Assembly (NCBI RefSeq): GCF_001667145.1
Contig: NZ_LZIF01000123.1
Location: 1 to 53,647, forward strand
Source: Mycobacterium sp. 852002-51971_SCH5477799-a
GTDB lineage: Bacteria > Actinomycetota > Actinomycetes > Mycobacteriales > Mycobacteriaceae
Length of the DNA stretch: 53,647 bases
Reading direction: 5' to 3'
Part shown: positions 43,415-52,056 of the stretch, one piece after another
Layout of the letters: the number at the start of each line of letters is the position of its first letter
How positions within the stretch are numbered: position 1 is the first letter of the stretch
Translations under genes and position numbers: made by a program
The notes under the pieces: model-generated
The model's input: the letters and a program-made list of their open reading frames with translations, nothing else
The model's database searches: none
Told to the model about the DNA's origin: nothing

Positions 43415-43809
43415 CGGCGCACCCGGACCCGGCGTACCAACTTGGTGGCAAGGTGCACCGCCAGCAGGCCCAACGCGATGCTGGCGAGCGTGTAGCCGAC
43501 GGCCAGCCCCCAGTGGCCGTGTTCGATCATCTTCAGGGTCTCGACTTGCATCGTCGAGAAAGTCGTTAAACCACCGCACAATCCGGTGCCGAGCAGGGGC
43601 CGTCGATAGCTCGATGTCGGCAACCGTTCCAGCAGCCGGGTGGTGAAATAGCCCACCAGAAACGCCCCGACGATGTTGACCATGAAGGTGGGCCATGGCC
43701 AGCTCGCCGGGTCATCGCCGGCCAGCGTGCTCAGGGCGGCCCGGGCCAGGGAGCCCAGCGCCCCACCGGCGAATACCGCGGCCAATTCGCGATAGTCCCG
43801 TTGAGCCAC
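43411..43809 (-). CDS. crcB: Fluoride channel CrcB, first copy
   Basis: A 132-aa Fluc protein: FAGGALGSLARAALSTLAGDD, WPTFMVNIVGAFLVGYFTTRL, GTGLCGGLTTFSTMQVETLKM and a basic C-terminus. It starts at GTG 43809; the longer open frame above it runs into the divergent pgmA and is not real. It pairs with the second copy. The arrangement crcB-crcB divergent from pgmA matches Rv3068c-Rv3070. Confidence 0.94.
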   Translation of the reverse strand: MAQRDYRELAAVFAGGALGSLARAALSTLAGDDPASWPWPTFMVNIVGAFLVGYFTTRLLERLPTSSYRRPLLGTGLCGGLTTFSTMQVETLKMIEHGHWGLAVGYTLASIALGLLAVHLATKLVRRVRVRR

Positions 43810-43831
43810 TGGGCGAATTCCCTTCGATTGC

Positions 43832-43848
43832 CGCTGCGCTACGCAGCG
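43832..43848. repeat. Perfect inverted repeat in the crcB/pgmA divergent region
   Basis: CGCTGCG (43832-43838), CTA, CGCAGCG (43842-43848) is a perfect 7-bp hairpin 23 bp from the crcB start and 63 bp from the pgmA start. It could be an operator or an RNA hairpin in the crcB leader. It does not resemble the fluoride riboswitch core. Confidence 0.45.
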
Positions 43849-43910
43849 TATGGCCGAAGTCCAGACCGGCGCAGCCCGGGGGGCCGCGGACACGGGCAGA
43901 ATTGGTACCC

Positions 43911-45542
43911 ATGGTGGCAAACCCCCGCGCCGGTCAGCCGGCCCAGCCCGAAGACCTCGTCGATCTGCCCCACCTGGTGACGGCGTACTACTCGATTCAG
44001 CCGGACGCCGGTGATGTCGCGCAGCAGGTCGCTTTCGGCACGTCGGGGCACCGTGGGTCAGCACTCAATGGCGCGTTCAACGAGGCCCACATCTTGGCGA
44101 TCACCCAGGCCATCGTCGAGTTCCGCGCCGAGCACCGCACCACGGGGCCGTTATTCATCGGCCGGGACACCCACGGCCTGTCCGAGCCGGCGTGGGTGTC
44201 CGCGCTCGAGGTGCTGGCCGCCAACGACGTCGTCGCCATGATCGACTCCCGCGACCGTTACACGCCGACACCCGCGGTCAGCCATGCCATCCTGTCCTAC
44301 AACCGTGGCCGCGCCGAGGCGTTGGCCGACGGAATCGTGGTGACGCCGTCGCACAACCCGCCCGCCGACGGCGGCTTCAAATACAACCCGCCCAACGGCG
44401 GCCCGGCCGACACCGACGCGACCAACGCAATTGCCAAGCGCGCCAACGAGATCCTGCGTGACGGGGTGGGGGTCAAACGCATTCCACTGGCCCGCGCTCT
44501 GCGCACCGTGCAGCGGCACGACTACTTGGGCAACTACGTCGACGACCTGCCCAATGTCGTCGACATCGATGCCATCCGCGCGGCCGGGGTGCGGATCGGC
44601 GCCGACCCGCTGGGCGGGGCCAGCGTGGACTATTGGGGCGAGATCGCCCAGCGGCATCGCCTGGATCTGACCGTGGTGAATCCGCTGGTCGATGCGACGT
44701 GGCGGTTCATGACGCTCGACCACGACGGCAAGATCCGCATGGATTGCAGCTCGCCGGACGCGATGGCGGGGCTCATCGCCAACCGCGACCGCTACCAGAT
44801 CGCCACCGGCAACGATGCCGACTCCGACCGCCACGGCATCGTGACACCCGATGGGGGGCTGCTCAACCCGAACCACTACCTCGCGGCGGCCATCGAATAC
44901 CTCTACACCCAGCGGCCGTCGTGGCCGGGCGGCATCGCCGTCGGCAAGACCGCCGTCAGCTCGTCCATGATCGACCGGGTGGTCGCCGGCATCGGCCGCA
45001 AGCTGATCGAGGTGCCGGTCGGATTCAAATGGTTCGTCGACGGCCTGATCGGCGGAACCATCGGCTTCGGCGGCGAGGAGTCGGCCGGGGCATCGTTCCT
45101 GCGGCGGGACGGATCGGTGTGGACCACCGACAAAGACGGCATCATCCTGGCGCTGCTGGCTTCGGAGATTCTCGCGGTCACCGGATCGAGTCCGTCCCAG
45201 CGCTATCAGCGGCTGACCGCCGAGTACGACACACCGTTCTATGCGCGGGTCGACGCCCCGGCCGATCGAGACCAAAAGGCCCGGCTGTCGACACTGTCCG
45301 CCGATCAGGTGACCGCGACGGAATTGGCGGGGGAGCCGATCACGGCGAAGCTGACCGCGGCGCCGGGCAATGGCGCCCCGCTGGGCGGATTGAAGGTGAC
45401 GACGGCCAATGCGTGGTTCGCCGCACGCCCGTCGGGCACCGAGGACGTGTACAAGATTTACGCGGAATCTTTCAACGGGCCTGAGCATTTGGCGGAGGTG
45501 CAAGAAACCGCGCGCGAGGTAGTTAATAAAGTCATTGGGTGA
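43911..45542 (+). CDS. pgmA: Phosphoglucomutase (alpha-D-glucose phosphate-specific)
   Basis: Interconverts glucose-1-phosphate and glucose-6-phosphate, 543 aa. The N-terminus MVANPRAGQPAQPEDLVDLPHLVTAYYS matches Rv3068c as I recall it. VAFGTSGHRGS, the phosphoserine loop VVTPSHNPPADGGFKYN, the metal loop GNDADSDRHG, the sugar loop GFGGEESAGASF and the phosphate loop AARPSGTED are all present, so the enzyme is intact. ATG 43911 fits this N-terminus. Confidence 0.96.
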   Translation: MVANPRAGQPAQPEDLVDLPHLVTAYYSIQPDAGDVAQQVAFGTSGHRGSALNGAFNEAHILAITQAIVEFRAEHRTTGPLFIGRDTHGLSEPAWVSALEVLAANDVVAMIDSRDRYTPTPAVSHAILSYNRGRAEALADGIVVTPSHNPPADGGFKYNPPNGGPADTDATNAIAKRANEILRDGVGVKRIPLARALRTVQRHDYLGNYVDDLPNVVDIDAIRAAGVRIGADPLGGASVDYWGEIAQRHRLDLTVVNPLVDATWRFMTLDHDGKIRMDCSSPDAMAGLIANRDRYQIATGNDADSDRHGIVTPDGGLLNPNHYLAAAIEYLYTQRPSWPGGIAVGKTAVSSSMIDRVVAGIGRKLIEVPVGFKWFVDGLIGGTIGFGGEESAGASFLRRDGSVWTTDKDGIILALLASEILAVTGSSPSQRYQRLTAEYDTPFYARVDAPADRDQKARLSTLSADQVTATELAGEPITAKLTAAPGNGAPLGGLKVTTANAWFAARPSGTEDVYKIYAESFNGPEHLAEVQETAREVVNKVIG

Positions 45543-46816
45543 CAATTTCCCTCCGGCTTGCCCGCGCGGAGGGGCGTGCGTCCCGTTTTGGCCGGCTGCC
45601 GCGCGAAGTCTGGATCCTGAGCTGGGCAAACATCATGGTCGCGCTGGGCTACGGGGTCATTTCGCCGGCGCTGCCGTCGTTCGCCCGCAGCTTCGGAGTC
45701 AGCATCAAGGCGGTGACTTTCTTGGTCACCGTCTTTTCGTTGAGCCGCCTGTGTTTTGCGCCGATAAGCGGCCAGCTGGTCCAGCGCCTGGGGGAGCGGC
45801 GGATTTACATCGGCGGCATGCTGATCGTCGCGGTCTCCACCGCCGCGTGCGCGTTCTCCCAGGCCTATTGGCAACTGCTGGCTTTCCGGGTGATCAGCGG
45901 CATCGGATCGACCATGTTCTATGTGTCGGCGCTGGGACTGATGATCCACATCAGCCCACCCGACGCGCGCGGACGGGTCGCGGGCCTTTTCACCACCTCG
46001 TTCATGGTGGGCGCCGTGGGTGGGCCGGCCGTCGGCGCCCTGGCGGCCGGGTGGGGCCTGACCGCTCCGTTCATCGTGTACGGCGTCGCCCTGCTGGGCG
46101 TCGCGGCGGTGCTGTTCTACAGCCTGCGGAATTCGACCCTTGCCGCGCCGGGGCCGCCGACACGATCGACGGTGACGATGCGAGAGGCGCTGCGATTCCG
46201 CGCCTACTGGTCGTCGCTGGGAGCCAATTTCGCGACCGGCTGGTCGGCGTTCGGCCTTCGCGTCGCGCTGGTCCCGCTGTTCATTACCGACGTCATGGGC
46301 CGCGGCGTCGGCATCATCGGCGTTGCGCTTGCGGCGTTCGCCGGAGGCAACGCGGTGGCGATGATCCCCAGTGGCTACCTGTCTGACCGGGTGGGACGGC
46401 GCACGCTGATGATCGTGGGCCTGACGTTGTCCGGCGCGGCGACCGTCTTCCTGGGCGTCGCGTCGTCTTTGCCGTCGTTTCTGGCCGCTGCGATTGTGGT
46501 CGGCGCGGTGACCGGAATCTACATGTCGCCGATGCAGGCCGCGGTCGCCGACATCCTTGGCAGCGAGGCGCGGGCGGGCAGCCCGGTGGCGGCGGTGCAA
46601 ATGATGTCCGATCTGGGTGCCATCGTCGGCTCGATGACGCTCGGTTGGGTCGCCGAGCGGCTGAGCTACGGCTGGGGCTTCACCATCAGCGGGATAGTTC
46701 TGCTGATCGCCGCCGTCGGATGGGTGGCGGCGCCGGAAACCCGGACCGTGCCCGTCCCGGAGCCGGACCCGTCGCCCTCTCCGCACACGGCGAACCTGCC
46801 TGAGCAGCAACTTTGA
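45539..46816 (+). CDS. MFS transporter
   Basis: A 425-aa major facilitator protein with 12 predicted helices. The loop 2-3 motif is GQLVQRLGERRIYIGG, the family fold repeats in SDRVGRRTLMIVG, and a Pro-rich tail follows (VPVPEPDPSPSPH). GTG 45539 overlaps the pgmA stop (GTGA), implying coupled translation. Similar proteins are drug or metabolite exporters; the cargo is unknown. Confidence 0.93.
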   Translation: MTISLRLARAEGRASRFGRLPREVWILSWANIMVALGYGVISPALPSFARSFGVSIKAVTFLVTVFSLSRLCFAPISGQLVQRLGERRIYIGGMLIVAVSTAACAFSQAYWQLLAFRVISGIGSTMFYVSALGLMIHISPPDARGRVAGLFTTSFMVGAVGGPAVGALAAGWGLTAPFIVYGVALLGVAAVLFYSLRNSTLAAPGPPTRSTVTMREALRFRAYWSSLGANFATGWSAFGLRVALVPLFITDVMGRGVGIIGVALAAFAGGNAVAMIPSGYLSDRVGRRTLMIVGLTLSGAATVFLGVASSLPSFLAAAIVVGAVTGIYMSPMQAAVADILGSEARAGSPVAAVQMMSDLGAIVGSMTLGWVAERLSYGWGFTISGIVLLIAAVGWVAAPETRTVPVPEPDPSPSPHTANLPEQQL

Positions 46817-46859
46817 TGGACGGTTGACGGTGGTGTAGCTTCGATGGGCACGACTTCTT

Positions 46860-46932
46860 GGGGCTATGGCGCAGCTGGTAGCGCACCACACTGGCAGTGT
46901 GGGGGTCAGGGGTTCGAGTCCCCTTAGCTCCA
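46860..46932 (+). tRNA. tRNA-Ala (anticodon GGC)
   Basis: A full 73-nt cloverleaf: acceptor GGGGCTA pairs with TAGCTCC (one G-T), D arm GCGC/GCGC, anticodon stem CCACA/TGTGG with loop CTGGCAG, T arm AGGGG/CCCCT with TTCGAGT, discriminator A. CCA is not encoded (CCG follows). The gene reads GCC (and GCT by wobble) alanine codons. Its 3' side may be an integration target for the region to the right. Confidence 0.95.
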
Positions 46933-46971
46933 CCGAGAAAAAATGCACGGCGGCTGCAAGTACGCGCCGAC

Positions 46972-48933
46972 CTACATGCGATCGAGTTTTCGGAATTGGG
47001 TGGCTCCGAACCAGTGGTTATTGAGAGCGTCTAAGGCCTTATCGGCCTGGGCCTGGGGCGAGTCGTCCCACTTCGCGATCTCCCACAGGCCGTAATAAGC
47101 CCAGCCGTTTCCGAGAAAAGCGTCCGTCGGGACTCGGTCGGGATTGACGCCCGGGGTTCTGTTCAGGTTCAGGCTCGTCGACAGTAGCCGCTTGGCGGTG
47201 TCCAGATCGTCTTGACCCGGACCCGTCTTGGGGCCCTCAGCGTCCGCTTTGCGGATCAGGATCGAGGCCAGCGTCTGACTTGCGGGATAGGGCCACACGG
47301 GAGGCTCGTCATAGGACCGATCGGACATGGCCTTCTGGATATCGATAGCGCTTTGCGCAGCGTCAATCGCTTCATTCCACTTTCCGTTTGCGGCCTCTAC
47401 TCTCGCGCGCTGCAGATTATCGAGCACCGCGGCCAGACACAGCTTGACCGGTGGGAGGCGCTTTTTCACGTCGCAGGTGGGGTTGGGCCCTTTCGCAAGC
47501 GCTCGATACTTTGTGAGGTCCTTGCCGAATTGGCCGACCGATTCCGCGTAAGGCCTACCGCCCCAGATATCAGCCATCACGTGGGCAAAATCGTAGGCGA
47601 TGTTTGCCAGCGGTTGCTGATTCAACGCATCAGGCTTCCGAAAGTTGCGAATATCGTCCGAACTGGAAAAATTCGTCCTAGCGAGATAGTAGACCGCCCG
47701 GTATAGGTCCGCGCGTAGTGGGTTTGCGTTGTCCGGCGCCGATTCGAACAGCCTTTCCGCATAGTCATTGACGTCATCGCCGTCGCCGCTCAACGCGGCG
47801 GCATCAATGACGAAATGAATATTGTGAGGATAATACGAGTACCTGTACCGGTCGCCATCCGGGCGATAAAGATCGGGCTCCTCGGCGAAATACCTTTCGT
47901 CCGCTTCGACCGCTTGTTTGTTGGCGTCAACCGCTTTCCGCATGTCGCCCATGCGGAAATAGATATGTGACGGCATGTGGACGAGATGACCCGCATTCGG
48001 CGCAAGCGATGCCAACAGGTCCGCGGATCGCTCGGCATCACCCGGTGTGGGTGACTGCTCCATCAGGTGGATATACCAGTGGAGGGGCCCTTCGTTTCTC
48101 GGATATTGAACGAAGTTCAGAGCCCTCTCGAGTTCTTTCTTGGCCTCCGTGATCGGCTCGGCAAACCGAGGGTACTTTGGATCTCCGTTCCTATCCCAAA
48201 AGTCCCAGGGCGTCAGATTCATGGCCGCGTCGGCGAACAGCGTGACAACGTTGGGATCGTCGCGGCCGAAGTCGTGCAGGACGGTTTTCATCCCCTTGTA
48301 GTAGGCCTGGTTGCGTTCACCTTGGCATATTTTCTCCTGGTCGCTGTCTGTCTTGTCGGGATTGCAATCCAGGTATCGCCCGCGCAAAGCCCGGATTATC
48401 TCCTCGTCCTCAGGGTTCGGGTAGCTGTCCTCCGCTTTGTCGAGCGACTTGATCGCCTCCAGCCGATCCTTTTCATTTTCATTTTTCATATTCAAGTCCA
48501 CCCCGAGCACAAGTGCTTGGGCCCAATAACAGGCCGAGCAGGAAATCCCCTCATCCCTGGCTTCAGAAGCCGCTTTGCGAAATGCACGATAGGATTCGCG
48601 GTTGTTGAAAGCGAAGTAGAATCTCAGGCCCTGATCGAAATACTCCTGCCCCCACGGTACGTGCCAATGCGCGCTTCCGATGTAGGGGTACAACGGCGGC
48701 TCAGGATCGTTCTCGGCAAGGACAGACAAGGGGCACGCCTTGGTGTCCGGGCTCAGCATTCCCAAGCCGTCGTCCATATCCTGGCCCTTCGCCAGACTCA
48801 CGGGGGTCTGCGGAGTGGTTTCTTCGCCTGAACCACAGCCACCTCTCGCCTGGGAAGGCGAGCAACACGCGGCAATGGTGAAAACTAGAATAAACGCCGC
48901 TGCGAACAATCTGCTCGGGAAAAAATTGAACAT
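46972..48933 (-). CDS. Large TPR-like lipoprotein of unknown function
   Basis: A 653-aa exported protein. The signal ends in a lipobox IAAC (Cys23). Then GQEYFDQGLRFYFAFNNRESYRAFRKAASEA and SSCYWAQALVLGVDLN-like helical repeats follow, ending in LHWYIHLMEQSPTPGDAERSADLLASLAPNAGHLVHMPSHIYFRMGDMRKAVDANKQAVEADERYF, a pattern of helix-turn-helix (TPR-like) modules found in many Gram-negative and marine proteins. GAGGAAA precedes ATG 48933. Codon choice is more AT-rich than the neighbours (NNRE, KNENEKD), and it sits beside a tRNA, suggesting transfer. Role is unknown. Confidence 0.85.
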   Translation of the reverse strand: MFNFFPSRLFAAAFILVFTIAACCSPSQARGGCGSGEETTPQTPVSLAKGQDMDDGLGMLSPDTKACPLSVLAENDPEPPLYPYIGSAHWHVPWGQEYFDQGLRFYFAFNNRESYRAFRKAASEARDEGISCSACYWAQALVLGVDLNMKNENEKDRLEAIKSLDKAEDSYPNPEDEEIIRALRGRYLDCNPDKTDSDQEKICQGERNQAYYKGMKTVLHDFGRDDPNVVTLFADAAMNLTPWDFWDRNGDPKYPRFAEPITEAKKELERALNFVQYPRNEGPLHWYIHLMEQSPTPGDAERSADLLASLAPNAGHLVHMPSHIYFRMGDMRKAVDANKQAVEADERYFAEEPDLYRPDGDRYRYSYYPHNIHFVIDAAALSGDGDDVNDYAERLFESAPDNANPLRADLYRAVYYLARTNFSSSDDIRNFRKPDALNQQPLANIAYDFAHVMADIWGGRPYAESVGQFGKDLTKYRALAKGPNPTCDVKKRLPPVKLCLAAVLDNLQRARVEAANGKWNEAIDAAQSAIDIQKAMSDRSYDEPPVWPYPASQTLASILIRKADAEGPKTGPGQDDLDTAKRLLSTSLNLNRTPGVNPDRVPTDAFLGNGWAYYGLWEIAKWDDSPQAQADKALDALNNHWFGATQFRKLDRM

Positions 48934-49571
48934 GATTTCCTCGTACCGTACCGGCAAAGCTATGGGGACGGACCGCATTTTATTCCGCAACGAGTCACCG
49001 CGCCACGGTATGAAGATATCGCTGCAGTGTCTCTCTCCGCAGTTTCAATCATGCAGCGTCCTGCTCTGGCAGCACGACGACAACCAGCCGGCAACACCGC
49101 ATTCAGAAGCTAGCCTAGTTACCGCGCATCGCTCGGGTTGTCGAAGTTACGGCGACGGAATCATGCCGCTGGATAAAAGTCGTCAAACCCACCAAGAAAT
49201 CTGCTTTATCCATGGTGCGGTCAAAGGAACAGCCACGAATTGCGGCACTATTCAACCTGCTCTCCGCGATTCTGGCGCGAAGGTCGCGCAGGGCGTCGGT
49301 CCGGACTCCGCAGCGAAAAGATGGCAGCATCCTTGAGTCCTCGCTGCACTCCTGCGTCACCGCGGCAGACCGCCGCCACAACCCAGCCAATTCAGCGGAC
49401 TCTCAGCCTTCTCATCCGGCTGGCACGCATGACCGACCGCCTGTGTGGGTACGCGACTGAGTGAACGGTTGTTCGCAGTGAAACGGCGCCTGTGCCCGCG
49501 GGCCGAGTCGTTTCCTTCGTAGAAGAGAGCTTCGGCCGGCTGCAACGGTCGGTCGGGGAGAGGAGTTTGTG
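48934..49571. other. Gene-poor stretch beside the TPR-like lipoprotein
   Basis: About 640 bp with lower GC than the flanks. The best frame is a minus-strand ORF to 49115 (ATG 49330, MLPSFRCGVRTDALRDLRARIAE...), about 70 codons, which matches no family I know and has no clear ribosome site. I saw no second copy of the tRNA-Ala 3' end here. The stretch ends in the GAGAGGAG site of the next gene. Confidence 0.5.
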
Positions 49572-50486
49572 ATGCCGGAGGTCCAACTTCACCACGACGG
49601 ACACCCGCGCTATCGCCGGATGGTCCGATTCGATTGGTCCGAGACACCGCTGCACTGGGTGCCCGACGACCCGTTCTCAACGCACATGATGAACGTCTTG
49701 CATTTGCTGCTGCCCGAGGGGGAGCGGCACTTCATCAAGGCCGTGCTGGAAGCGTCGTCGCTGGTCGATGACCCGGAGCTGGAGGCGGCGATCAAACCGT
49801 TCATCCAGCAGGAGTCGTGGCACGCCTGGGCGCACCAGGTGGTGCTCGACCATTTGGGCGAACAGGGCATCGACACGAAGCCGTACACCTCGCGTCTGCG
49901 GAAGATGCTGTCCGTGGCGCTGGGTGATCCGCCCAAGTGGTTCCCGCCGGCGATGAAGCGGTGGTGGCTGTATCGACGCCTGGCCGACGTGGCGGCGCTG
50001 GAGCACTACACCGCGATGTTGGGCCAATGGGTGCTGCAGAACCGCGGTCTGGATTACGCCGGCACCGACCCGATGATGCTGGATCTGCTGCGCTGGCACG
50101 GGGCCGAGGAGGTCGAACACCGCTCACTGGTGTTCGACGTCTACCAGCACGTGTGCGGCAACTATTTCATCAGGGCCTTCTCGATGTTGATGACCACCCC
50201 GCTGTTTTACGGCTGGTGGATTGCCGGAGCCAAATACCTGATGGCCCATGACCCGACCATCGACCAGAAGTGGCGCTGGCGCGATTGGTGGCGTGCGGCC
50301 AGGGAGTACAAGTTGCCGGGTCCTTGGCAGCTGATGGTGACCCAGCCCGCCAGGTACATGCGGCCTTCTCATCACCCGGGCCCCGAAGCGGTCACAGAGA
50401 TGGCGGTCGAGTACATCAAGAACTCGCCGGCAGCCAAGGCCGCCCGCGAACGGGCTCAGCTAGAAGGAAAGGTCGCGGTGCGATGA
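49572..50486 (+). CDS. PF10118 'metal-dependent hydrolase', likely diiron oxygenase-like protein
   Basis: A 304-aa helical protein of the PF10118 family, which is called a predicted metal-dependent hydrolase. The motif layout Glu51 (GERHF), Glu81-x2-His84 (ESWH), Glu144 (LEHY), Glu180-x2-His183 (EVEH) is that of ferritin-like four-helix diiron carboxylate proteins. The next two genes make a ferredoxin and its reductase, a redox supply an oxygenase would need and a hydrolase would not. I infer an O2-using diiron enzyme. ATG 49572 follows GAGAGGAG. Confidence 0.88.
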   Translation: MPEVQLHHDGHPRYRRMVRFDWSETPLHWVPDDPFSTHMMNVLHLLLPEGERHFIKAVLEASSLVDDPELEAAIKPFIQQESWHAWAHQVVLDHLGEQGIDTKPYTSRLRKMLSVALGDPPKWFPPAMKRWWLYRRLADVAALEHYTAMLGQWVLQNRGLDYAGTDPMMLDLLRWHGAEEVEHRSLVFDVYQHVCGNYFIRAFSMLMTTPLFYGWWIAGAKYLMAHDPTIDQKWRWRDWWRAAREYKLPGPWQLMVTQPARYMRPSHHPGPEAVTEMAVEYIKNSPAAKAARERAQLEGKVAVR

Positions 50487-50674
50487 AGGTTTCGGTGGAC
50501 CTCGATACCTGCGACGGCAACGGTGTGTGTATGAGCCTGTGCCACGAAGTATTTGACGTACGAGAGGACGGGCTGCACCTGCTTCAAGAGCAGCCGCCGC
50601 GAGAGTTGCGCGGACCGTTGAAGGCCGCCGAGGTGTCCTGCCCCACGCGGGCGATCGTGGTGGAGGAGGACTGA
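50483..50674 (+). CDS. [3Fe-4S]-type ferredoxin
   Basis: A 63-aa ferredoxin. Cluster ligands are Cys10, Cys16 and Cys53 (followed by Pro); Asn13 stands where a fourth Cys would be in [4Fe-4S] proteins, the pattern of P450-type 3Fe-4S ferredoxins. A further Cys20 is present. The ATG overlaps the stop of the diiron-like gene. It should pass electrons from the following reductase to an oxygenase. Confidence 0.93.
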   Translation: MKVSVDLDTCDGNGVCMSLCHEVFDVREDGLHLLQEQPPRELRGPLKAAEVSCPTRAIVVEED

Positions 50675-50678
50675 CGCG

Positions 50679-51896
50679 ATGCCGGCAAATCGACAGCTAC
50701 GCCAGATCGTCGTCGTGGGCGCCGGCGTGGCAGGAATGCGTGCGGCGGAGACGCTGCGGCAGGACGGCTACGACGGCGCCCTGACCATCGTTGGAGCCGA
50801 ACGGCAGGCGCCCTACCATCGACCACCGTTGTCGAAGAAGCTGCTCAGCGGCCAGGTGCACCGGGCGGGCGTCGACATGGCGCCACAGTTCGACATGGAT
50901 GCGCGGGTGCTGAGAGGGGCATCCGCGGTGGGCCTTGACATGCCCGCGCGTACCGTCCAGGTCCGCGACGAGGGCCAGAACCTGTCCTTGGAATTCGACG
51001 GACTGGTCATCGCCAGTGGCGCCGAGCCGCGCGAATGGCCGGGCGGACAGGCTCCCGACGGGGTGCTTCTGCTGCGGACGGTCGAGGATTGTCTACGCAT
51101 TCGGGAACGACTCGGCTCGCGGCCCCGTGTCGTGGTGGTCGGCGGCGGATTCATCGGCAGCGAGGTCGCCGCGACCTGCCGATCGCTCGAGCTGGATGTG
51201 GTGCTCGTCGAAAAGGCCTCCGGACCGCTGGCTCAAGCGTTAGGCGCGGAGCTGGCGCCTTGCTGGGCGAAGTTGCATCGCGAACATGGTGTGGACCTGC
51301 GCGTCGGCGTGGCTGTCGACGGATTCGCCGGCAACGGGCGGGTGGAAGCGGTTCGACTCACCGACGGTTCGCAGGTGCCAGCTGATGTCGTCATCGTCGG
51401 GCTCGGCGTTACGCCCGCCACCGACTGGCTGCAAGGTTCGGGTCTGCATTTGGACGACGGGGTGGTCTGCGATGCCACCGGCGCCGCCGAGGGCGACACC
51501 GGCGACGGCAATGTCGTCGCCGCCGGGGATGTTGCGCGCTGGTGGCATCCGCTGTACGAGCGCCATCTGCGTACTGAACACTGGGACGACGCGGCACGTC
51601 AGGGCGAGGCCGCGGCGCGCACGCTGCTGGCCGGGCGCGAGCATGCCCAAGCCTTCGAAGCCGTGCCGTACTTCTGGTCAGACCAATATGACGTGAAGTT
51701 GCAAATGCTGGGCGTGCCAACCGATTACGACGCTGTCGAGATCATCGAAGGCAATCCGGACGGCTGGCAGTTCGTCGGCGCTTACGGGCGGGGCGGTCGC
51801 ACCATCGCGGTGCTCGGGACGATCCCGGGCCGGGTGCATGCCTATCGCGAGGCCATCGAGAAGCGCGCCGAATTTCCGCCGCGCCGACCGGATTAG
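50679..51896 (+). CDS. FAD-dependent ferredoxin reductase
   Basis: A 405-aa NAD(P)H:ferredoxin reductase of the putidaredoxin-reductase type. FAD binds at VVVGAGVAGMRAAETLR, the NAD(P)H site is VVVVGGGFIGSEVAATCR, the family blocks APYHRPPLSKKLL and VAAGDVARWWHP follow, and the C-terminal interface domain contains YFWSDQYDVKLQMLG. It starts 4 bp after the ferredoxin stop. With the ferredoxin it could also serve the two P450s and the Rieske enzyme of this window. Confidence 0.95.
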   Translation: MPANRQLRQIVVVGAGVAGMRAAETLRQDGYDGALTIVGAERQAPYHRPPLSKKLLSGQVHRAGVDMAPQFDMDARVLRGASAVGLDMPARTVQVRDEGQNLSLEFDGLVIASGAEPREWPGGQAPDGVLLLRTVEDCLRIRERLGSRPRVVVVGGGFIGSEVAATCRSLELDVVLVEKASGPLAQALGAELAPCWAKLHREHGVDLRVGVAVDGFAGNGRVEAVRLTDGSQVPADVVIVGLGVTPATDWLQGSGLHLDDGVVCDATGAAEGDTGDGNVVAAGDVARWWHPLYERHLRTEHWDDAARQGEAAARTLLAGREHAQAFEAVPYFWSDQYDVKLQMLGVPTDYDAVEIIEGNPDGWQFVGAYGRGGRTIAVLGTIPGRVHAYREAIEKRAEFPPRRPD

Positions 51897-52056
51897 CAAG
51901 GCGAACGTCCGCTACTCCCCAATGGGCCTGGGGCGACTCGACCCATGCCTTTTTGGGTACAGGATCCACAAGCCGACTGGAGTTCACTGATCGGGCCGAC
52001 ATAACCGCATACGCGACGACGGTGTCGTGCGTACCGCCGAGGGACGGAGTTATGAC

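Noticed and set aside
43810..43910. Fluoride riboswitch before crcB
   Set aside because: The expected conserved GNGATGG and CC-rich core was not found; only a simple hairpin is present.
44151..46948. Two overlapping minus-strand frames of about 490 codons opposite pgmA and the MFS gene
   Set aside because: High-GC shadows; one even runs through the tRNA, and both lack domain-like text.
49115..49330. Minus-strand ORF of about 70 codons in the gene-poor stretch
   Set aside because: No ribosome site or family match; kept only as a remark in the intergenic entry.
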